Of a DNA stretch of 64,000 nt, positions 57,053 through 64,000 are shown piece after piece. Source of the DNA: Aspergillus flavus (taxonomy: Eukaryota > Ascomycota > Eurotiomycetes > Eurotiales > Aspergillaceae). How positions within the stretch are numbered: position 1 is the stretch's first letter; every line of letters begins with the position of its first letter. The notes under the pieces were generated by a model. The model made no database searches. It saw only the letters and a program-made list of their open reading frames with translations, and was not told where the DNA came from. The position numbers and the translations under genes are program-made. The stretch covers positions 2,294,001 to 2,358,000 of the forward strand of contig NC_092406.1 in NCBI RefSeq assembly GCF_009017415.1. The letters run 5' to 3'.

Positions 57053-59158
57053 ATGGTCGCCCTCGCCACGCCCTCGCGCAACCCAGCGACGGGAATCAGA
57101 CAGCCTAGCCGCTCCAAGATGCTAGCTACGTCTTCTCCTGTTCCTATCTTGAAAACTGCTAAGGAGACACCCACTGCCGGTATAAAACATAAAATGGAGG
57201 ATATGAATCTTTCCCTGTCCCCCTCGTCCTCTGGTTCGTCTGACGGCGAGGGGCTCCCCAGCCCGAGGAAGCGGGCTCGGGTGCAGTTCAAGGATGTTGA
57301 AATGGTTTCTTTCGATGAAAGGGTGCAAGGGAACACCGGGGCCCCAGAGAAAAGTGCGGCTGTGGTTCGCGAGGAGGTGCGCCGTGCTATCCAACGGCAT
57401 ATCTCGGGCACCGACAGCGAAGCCTACGACCGCATCAAAGAAATTTTCTCAGTGGATCCCCGGCGTGGAGAAGAGGATGGCATGTTTTCCTACGATGTAC
57501 CTACACATACGACTTTAAGATATCATCTTCTGGGCCTTCTGTCAAACGTGGCTTCTTTGGATCGCAGCTGCAACGGGCTAGTCAACGCTGTTCTGAACAG
57601 CGTATGGCTCGGGCGCGACGAGTCCTATGTTAAGTTGTATATTCGCTTCCTAGGTAATCTTGCGGCCGCTCAGGGAAGTTATCTGGGACCGGTGCTCAAA
57701 ATGCTGGTCACCTACCTAGGGGAGCTGCCCAAGGGCACGGGCAAGCTGCCGGGCTATGCTCCCGTCCTCGTGCCAGAGATCTACACCCGGGTCCACATGG
57801 CTATCCGTCACATAGTGCATTTGATTCCGTCCGGTAGCGGATCATTGTCGCCCGTCTTGTCCATGCAGTTTCCATTTGATACCGATTCTCCCAAGGCCAA
57901 CATTGCGTACACGCAAAACCTCATCAGAGTAATTGGCTATGCCCCAGAACTGCAAGCGGACATCCTTGCTCTCCTCACCGAAAAACTCGTCAAGATCGAT
58001 GTACAAATTCAGGTGGATATGGACGATCTTGATGATGAAGAGGAAGAGGAGGTTCTGCATGCTGTCTCTCCTGGAGCCATTGTCTTCGGTGAGGACGATG
58101 ACGATGACAATGCATCGGTCGCCAGCGATGACTCGATAGACGCCGAGTCTCAGCGGCTTAAGACGATCAAAGATAACGTTCTCAAGCTGGATGGCATGAT
58201 CGATTCTCTGTTTGCATACTACGCACCGACCTTCGCCTCTGGCACCTTGGATGACAAGGAGAATACGCTTGATCTCTTACTTAGCCACTTCCAAAGCATT
58301 ATCCTTCCAACTTATCGCTCACGCCATTCCCAATTTCTCCTCTTCCACTTCTCTCAGTCGTCCCCCGATCTTGTTGACCGCTTTACCACGGCATGCATCG
58401 AGATCGTTTTCAATAAAATGCAGCCAGCCATCACGCGTCAATCTGCCGCTGCCTACCTCGCTAGCTTTGTTGCCCGGGGCGCACACATCTCTGGTGAGAT
58501 TGTACGAGATGTCTTCGGTCTACTAGGCGGACACCTGAGGGATCTGCGTGACCTCTATGAGCCTTCCTGCCGGGGTCCTGACCTCCGTCGCTACGGCCCA
58601 TTCTACTCCACCGCACAGGCCCTACTCTACATCTTCTGCTTCCGCTGGCGGGACCTGACCACTGCAGCAACAGAGGGTGATAGCATCGAGCAAGTAGACG
58701 AGCTTGAGATAGAAGACATCACCTTCCCACCAATGGTGAAGGAGGCCCTTCACCAGACCATCTATTCTAAGCTGAACCCGCTGAAGGTGTGCTCGCCCGC
58801 CATCGTATCAGAGTTCGCACGGATGTCCCAGCACCTGAATTTAATGTACGTGTTCAGCATTCTCGAAACGAACAAACGAATCCGCATGACATCTTTCCGG
58901 AATCTGGCCGCCCTGGCAGACCCGCGATTCAGCTTAGTCGAACGAGAGACTCGTGCCGGTGATGATCTCGGTTACCAACTCGACGCATACTTCCCATTCG
59001 ACCCGTATCAGCTCCCCCGCAGCCGGCACTGGGTGGAAGCTGACTACATCCACTGGCGCGGTATCCCCGGTGATGACCAGGATGAATCCGATAGTGAGGT
59101 TGACGATTTCGAATCGGACGATGATCTCAGTGACGAAACGGGCACTGATGATGAGTAA
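57053..59158 (+). CDS. rrn3: RNA polymerase I initiation factor Rrn3 (TIF-IA)
   Basis: Bridges RNA polymerase I to the core factor at the rDNA promoter; growth control of rRNA synthesis acts through it. Intronless, 701 residues. The N-terminal 75 residues are basic and Ser/Pro-rich. The conserved HEAT-like region runs from about 110 to 650, with FLGNLAAAQGSYLGPVLKML, a HIVHLIPS segment, LDGMIDSLFAYY, SFVARGAHI, RYGPFYSTAQALLYIFCFRW and NPLKVCSPAIVSEFARM. Two acidic, Asp-rich stretches interrupt it (about 325-335 and 348-366). The C-terminus is also acidic and ends after the typical FPFDPYQLPRS segment. Family certain. Confidence 0.96.
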   Translation: MVALATPSRNPATGIRQPSRSKMLATSSPVPILKTAKETPTAGIKHKMEDMNLSLSPSSSGSSDGEGLPSPRKRARVQFKDVEMVSFDERVQGNTGAPEKSAAVVREEVRRAIQRHISGTDSEAYDRIKEIFSVDPRRGEEDGMFSYDVPTHTTLRYHLLGLLSNVASLDRSCNGLVNAVLNSVWLGRDESYVKLYIRFLGNLAAAQGSYLGPVLKMLVTYLGELPKGTGKLPGYAPVLVPEIYTRVHMAIRHIVHLIPSGSGSLSPVLSMQFPFDTDSPKANIAYTQNLIRVIGYAPELQADILALLTEKLVKIDVQIQVDMDDLDDEEEEEVLHAVSPGAIVFGEDDDDDNASVASDDSIDAESQRLKTIKDNVLKLDGMIDSLFAYYAPTFASGTLDDKENTLDLLLSHFQSIILPTYRSRHSQFLLFHFSQSSPDLVDRFTTACIEIVFNKMQPAITRQSAAAYLASFVARGAHISGEIVRDVFGLLGGHLRDLRDLYEPSCRGPDLRRYGPFYSTAQALLYIFCFRWRDLTTAATEGDSIEQVDELEIEDITFPPMVKEALHQTIYSKLNPLKVCSPAIVSEFARMSQHLNLMYVFSILETNKRIRMTSFRNLAALADPRFSLVERETRAGDDLGYQLDAYFPFDPYQLPRSRHWVEADYIHWRGIPGDDQDESDSEVDDFESDDDLSDETGTDDE

Positions 59159-61605
59159 ATTCGTTTCCTTGAAGGAAAACAATTACATTCTTCCCTCGCA
59201 GTTCTCAATACCCCTTTCTTGAGCGTTTTTGAACGACTCTTTCCAAAAAAGAAAAGTTTTTTATGCTGCTGTTAGCGTGGCGTCTGGAGCGTCATTATGT
59301 TCTTTCGACTGTTGATCTTTGTCATTTTCTCCCTGATCTTGCGAGAGATACCTACCATGCTTTGTTTGATTTGGTCCACCTACTTGGTACGCGTGATGAT
59401 GTGATTGGTGAATGTATGATAATGCATGGTATAGAGTGAAATTCACACTTGGGAAATATACTACCTGTGCTTCCGTAGCTACGTAGTACATTCTCCCAAT
59501 GAATACTGTATATATACAAATATATCGAACGACCTTAAATATCAATATGAGAAAGTTCACTAATGCATCCCAAAGAAAGGAAATAAAATAAGTAAATAAA
59601 TAAATAGAACCTAATCTGTTTTAACCAACAACCCTTCACCACCTTAAATCCAACCAATATCCCAGAGTTCTCTTCAACTGCAAAAAACAACCCTCCCAAC
59701 GCCTCACTCTCATACCGCATCCAATCCACCAGCTGCCACGATGCACGGTACAACTCGAGCATCTGCTGCCCAGGTACATCGGACATGGCGCTTTCATCCA
59801 GAGGTACCATATCAAGATTCACTCGCCAAACCTACCGGACCAGCTGTAAACCACCGTGGAGACCGGAACAGGAAAGAAGGGTTCGTACCTCGACAGGTAG
59901 AACGGGAGTCTGCACTCGGTGATATTCGGTTGCAGATGTGTTTTGCTTGTTGTTAGGTGCATAGCTTACAGGGCTATATGGCCTATGTCTGTACCCCGTT
60001 GTGATGGGCCTTGTGGGACTTGGGACTATGGCTCTTGAGGGTTTTTGGGGCGATACGCCTTGGATTGGCTAGATTAGGGGCTGGGCGACCCATCTTGAGG
60101 AGCAGCTGGGTGTAGAGTAGTTATTTCATGATATTGCTTCGAGGCAGAGCGGGAAGAGCAGGAATGATAGTTATGAATAGACGGTTTTGGAATTGGCTGG
60201 TATCGTGGGTTATATTGAGAGGAGGCTATCTAAGATTTCTGTGAGTGTCAGCTGAAGAAGTTAGAAACAGATGATAGGGGTTCCCAATTTTTCAGTACAA
60301 GCACCGGAATGCCCTATGACACTACAGTTGAGGTAATCTGATTAATTCCGACGAGGAAATCCTAAGCTTTCGTACATAGGTTGTAAGGAGTAGAACTTGA
60401 GATTAATAACTCAATTATCAGCATCTCGTCAATGAATCATAGCAGGAGAATATAAAAATCTGGGGATATGCCTGGCCGATGGTCTGACAATAACCCCGTC
60501 GTAATATCTTTCCAGTTAATAGAAGAATCGGGGGCTTCTAGTTCGGGGAAGAAGTCCGTCACGTCCACATCTGGACCTCCATTCGAAGAGACGAGGGCCA
60601 GAGAGAGAAGGAAACGTCATCCACGATTCAGCCTGCATATATCGTCCCTGCCAGAGACGAATCCAGAGGGGAGGTTACGTTGTCTGTAGCCGCTTGGAGA
60701 TAATTGCTGGATTGGTTAGTTTTGGAAAAAGACGTCCATTCAAGGAGGGATCGAGGGTGAGTGGAGGTACTGATGATAATTGCGTTTATGAGAATGTTGC
60801 GATGAATATAATTTAAGCTAGGCGATGCATTGAAAACATTATGAGGCCGTCTTAAACCATATGCATTGTGTTGATGGGTATAACGTCGGTTTATATACTT
60901 CTTTTCGGGACCTGGTAGTTTATAATGACGTGTGCTAGATCACATGGCAGTTGTAGAATACGATTCTCTCAGCTAACCAAAGCAAGTCATGACCACAACT
61001 GAGAGCCAGATGGGCAATTTTGAGCGAAGTCTGAAGTGGCTGATGTTGGGCTGGTGTCCGCATTAGGCAAGTTCTGAAGGTCACCTCAGTGATGCTCTTG
61101 ACCCGATTCACGGATCATCGATTGCTTGCTTGGCAACAGACCCATCTTGATAGTTCTAGCCCACACATCTTCCTATCAAATCTGCTCTGAGTACGAGTTG
61201 CCGAGAAAGGGTGCTCTTGGCAATAAACCAATCACAAAGACGACCCAACGATTGGACCCATGGTTAGTGGGTTACCAGAAAGAACAATATACAAGCGGCC
61301 CAACGAACAATACAAATCGAGTCAACCGCCCCCCTCGTCTTCACAACCCATCAATGTCACAATTAGATCTCAAAATGCCGAAACAAAGGCAAAGATGGTT
61401 TTCAGACTCTCTATCTGAGCCAGAATGGCGTTCCATTATTGGAGAAATCAAACTCTGACAAGGTAACCTGACGTCCTATTGGTTTGGTACTTAGGTTCAT
61501 CTCAATGGTACATGTGCATATAAGCATGGGTTAAACACCCAAGTTTTTGATTTGATTACTACAGTAACTTCGTGTGGACAGGACTCCTGCATTTACATCA
61601 TAATT
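59159..61605. other. 2.4-kb intergenic region
   Basis: Largely unassigned. A minus-strand open frame at 59535-59810 is described under findings. The rest (60000-61600) shows only short frames, and the last part holds the methyltransferase promoter. No RNA genes or repeats seen. Confidence 0.45.
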
Positions 61606-62538
61606 ATGGACGGTGTCAAGCGATATTACAGCTCCCTTGAGACTCGCCTTGGGAATTGGATCGTCTACGGCGGCCGTGCTCATCTGGGTTACTACCCCCC
61701 GGATGTCTGGTGGCCATTTCCGGTCCATCACGCGCTTATTGCGATGGAAGACCAGGTGTTTCGATCACTGCGTTTGAACCCGGGTGCTCGAGTTCTTGAT
61801 GCCGGTTGCGGAGACGGTCAGGTGGCGATCCATTTCGCGCAGAAAGGACTGCAAGTCCATGCTATCGATATTCTTCCAGAGCACGTCCAACAAGCACAAC
61901 AGAATGTCCGGGAGGCTATTGATAAGGTCGACTGGAACGCCAAGCACAATTCAGACACAGTCACGCCTTTGGATGCATTGACGGTCCAGCAAGGTGACTA
62001 TCATGATCTTCAAACGGAGGAAAACGGTTCACTGGACGGCATCTACACCATAGAGACATTAGTCCATGCGACCGACCTGAACCGCGTCCTGTCAGAGTTT
62101 TATCGAGTACTCAAGCCCGGAGGCAGGATCGCCCTATACGAGTATGACCACTGGGGTGATGACGATATTCAGCAAACAAACCAATCGGAAAAGGAGGCTA
62201 TGGACAAGGTTCGCTTGCATGGTGCTATCTCAAAGACGGCAAATGAATTGTCCCAGTCACTCTTAGAGGACCGAAGCGAACATGTTTGCTCACAGAAAGG
62301 CTTGGCTGGGATGCTGAACAAGGCTGGCTTTGAGGATGTTCAGGAGCGTGATATCTCGCCGAATGTAAACCCAATGATACGGTTTCTCGCTTATTTCCTA
62401 TATGTCCCATCCATGATTGTGTTAACTTTGGGCTTGGAAGCGTATTTCATCAACACTGTTGCCATTGTCGCCAACTATCAGCGTGGGTGGAAATATATTG
62501 CGGTGACAGCGCGGAAACCTGCGACAGTATCTGGCTAA
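61606..62538 (+). CDS. SAM-dependent methyltransferase, Erg6-like
   Basis: Class I methyltransferase, single exon, 310 residues. Motif I is VLDAGCGDG (63-71). An acidic residue follows at the next strand (AIDILPEHV), motif II lies around GSLDGIYTIETLVH, and motif III is FYRVLKPGGRIALYEYD. The order, with an N-terminal YYxxxxxRLG and a hydrophobic C-terminal segment (FLAYFLYVPSMIVLTLGLEAYF), matches fungal sterol C-24 methyltransferase-like enzymes. It is shorter than true Erg6, so the acceptor may be another lipid or terpenoid. The start at 61606 (MDGVKRYY) is preferred over an upstream in-frame codon. It converges with the hydrolase gene 229 bases downstream. Confidence 0.87.
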   Translation: MDGVKRYYSSLETRLGNWIVYGGRAHLGYYPPDVWWPFPVHHALIAMEDQVFRSLRLNPGARVLDAGCGDGQVAIHFAQKGLQVHAIDILPEHVQQAQQNVREAIDKVDWNAKHNSDTVTPLDALTVQQGDYHDLQTEENGSLDGIYTIETLVHATDLNRVLSEFYRVLKPGGRIALYEYDHWGDDDIQQTNQSEKEAMDKVRLHGAISKTANELSQSLLEDRSEHVCSQKGLAGMLNKAGFEDVQERDISPNVNPMIRFLAYFLYVPSMIVLTLGLEAYFINTVAIVANYQRGWKYIAVTARKPATVSG

Positions 62539-62767
62539 TAATGGAGTGGTTGGGCTCCCGCCGAGATAGTTTTGTCATCTGTCTGAGTACTTTGTTAATA
62601 GTTTTGAATGGATTGTCTTCATTGTTCTTGAACGCAGTACTGTACACTATGGAAATCGCAAACTCGCTTGACCCGACGCCAATAATGCACTTCTATCAAA
62701 ATCCAAAAAAAGAAAAGCAAGGCCGTTGATAAGGCCCATGTGAGTGATGTAAGCCGCGGTGTAACGT

Positions 62768-63781
62768 CTACGCATTAAAGATGGCTTTCATGTCGGCACA
62801 AGCGTCGCGATAGAGAATATCTACCTGTTCCTGATCTCGCCACGGGTTCGGGGACTTGTCCCAGGCATGCGGTACTTTCTCAATCATCATGGCGCGGACA
62901 TGTTTGTTAATATTTTGCAAGCGACGCACAAATTGCTGACCTTCGTTAAGAAGCATGTCCCATTCACAGATGTAAAAAAAGATATCATGGGGAAGGGCAT
63001 CGGCGAGAAGGGCATCCGCGGCCCGAACAGGCGATGCATACGGCGATCGGCGTTCCGCAAGATCCGGCAAGTACGCCTCATCGAATAGATTGGTGAAGAA
63101 CTCCGGGAGGGTTTTATCGGGCATGATGCTCGCAGCCCGCCGATGCTCACGGGACTCCTCGAAATCCAAGATGGGGTACCAGCAAAAGAGGGCAACGATG
63201 TTGACGTCGCTGGCGGACGCATCGACAAGCTGTTCGGTGGACTCCGCACGATCTAGCCATGGATCGCGGGATTCTTGACACATTAGACTGCGGAGGCGCA
63301 AAGGTACCGTGACCGCTAGATTACCACCAGCGGAAAAGCCACTGAGGGCAATGCGTGAGACGTCCAGTCCTAGTTCAATGGCATGCGCGGAGAGATACTG
63401 GATCGCTCGCACCCCGTCGTCTACAGCGGCGGGAAACGGATGCTCGGGGGCTCGACGGTATCCGACGCTGACCATGACGGCACCAACTTCCGCCAGGACG
63501 GACTGGGCCCAGCGACTATCGTCGGTCGGACATCCTAGGGTGAACCCACCACCGTGAAAATTAACCACTACTGGAAACCTGCGACCTTCTTTAATATCCC
63601 GAGAATACTCGGGTGGACAGTAGAAGTACAAATCAACTCGTGACGACCCGGACGGGATGGATCGCACGAAGGAGCGACGAGGTGGTCGTGGGAAGGAAAT
63701 ATGGTGGATGAACATGCCAATGCGCATTAGAAACCGCCAAAAGACGGCCTGCACGAGAAGCCACCATCGCGACGATGCCAT
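62768..63781 (-). CDS. Alpha/beta hydrolase, HSL-type esterase/lipase
   Basis: Hormone-sensitive-lipase family serine hydrolase, single exon, 337 residues. The oxyanion-hole motif is HGGGF (76-80). The nucleophile elbow is GFSAGG with Ser150, and the remaining triad residues are Asp275 (CEWDMLL) and His305 (VPHAWDK). A hydrophobic N-terminal stretch (WWLLVQAVFWRFLMRIGMFI) may anchor it to a membrane or act as an uncleaved signal. The start codon chosen is the ATG at 63781. HSL-type enzymes in fungi often deacetylate or de-esterify xenobiotics and secondary metabolites; the substrate here is unknown. Confidence 0.9.
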   Translation of the reverse strand: MASSRWWLLVQAVFWRFLMRIGMFIHHISFPRPPRRSFVRSIPSGSSRVDLYFYCPPEYSRDIKEGRRFPVVVNFHGGGFTLGCPTDDSRWAQSVLAEVGAVMVSVGYRRAPEHPFPAAVDDGVRAIQYLSAHAIELGLDVSRIALSGFSAGGNLAVTVPLRLRSLMCQESRDPWLDRAESTEQLVDASASDVNIVALFCWYPILDFEESREHRRAASIMPDKTLPEFFTNLFDEAYLPDLAERRSPYASPVRAADALLADALPHDIFFYICEWDMLLNEGQQFVRRLQNINKHVRAMMIEKVPHAWDKSPNPWRDQEQVDILYRDACADMKAIFNA

Positions 63782-64000
63782 GACTAACAATATGACCCTT
63801 GCTGAAGGGGCAATTAAGTTTTGGAGGATGTTGGAGAATCGGAAGGGAAAGGAAAGACGACCATGAATTATTGAGATCAGAACTGAGACGATCGCTATTC
63901 ACGGAATACGAAACCGAAAGGATCACGAGATGAAGGAAAAAAAGATGGACTCTCGTGGGAGGCAAATCCGGGAAGTCAAAACGAACAAAGTCGAATAGTA
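63782..64000. other. Right window edge, hydrolase promoter side
   Basis: Upstream of the leftward hydrolase gene. Too short to assign further features. Confidence 0.5.

Overview
The window is from a filamentous ascomycete, most likely Eurotiomycetes (Aspergillus/Penicillium type). Most genes are split by short introns (about 45-110 bases) with GTATGT/GTAAGT donors, CTRAC branch points and AG acceptors. Genes are spaced 0.3-3 kb apart on both strands. Several products (255-residue Yth1, secreted 378-residue asparaginase, 320-residue ARPC2) have the lengths and motifs I know from Aspergillus. The species cannot be fixed from sequence alone. All splice sites were placed by eye, using reading frame, consensus and conserved motifs.

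Layout. 0-16 kb: yth1 (mRNA 3' end formation), a GH18 chitinase without signal peptide, a secreted L-asparaginase, a membrane-anchored DUF3712 protein and a Sel1-repeat Nif1-like protein, separated by long gene-poor stretches. 16-29 kb: a possible small secreted protein, a multi-pass membrane protein, a DUF1776 SDR-like protein, the DNA-protein crosslink protease Wss1, the U3 snoRNP protein Utp12/Dip2, and ARPC2, which is divergent from Utp12. 29-40 kb: two paralogous 577-residue TPR proteins pointing outward. Between them lie a near-perfect 115-bp inverted repeat carrying two identical intron-containing tRNA-Gln genes, a nitronate monooxygenase and a Zn2Cys6 regulator. 42-59 kb: an F-box protein, an unrecognised 503-residue protein, the PP2C phosphatase Azr1, Utp23, Cmc2, Pwp1, a Ser/Pro-rich protein and Rrn3. 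61-64 kb: an Erg6-like methyltransferase converging on an HSL-type alpha/beta hydrolase.

How the genes fit together. Four genes serve rRNA synthesis or ribosome assembly: Utp12, Utp23, Pwp1 and Rrn3. The rest are mostly ordinary housekeeping genes. The accessory part is 29-40 kb. There the TPR paralogs, the flavin oxidoreductase and the regulator, which shares a divergent promoter with the oxidoreductase, could form a small regulated locus. The TPR proteins keep an unusual set of His, Glu, Asp and Cys residues and are the best candidates here for uncharacterised biochemistry. No CRISPR array, intact transposon or viral gene was seen.
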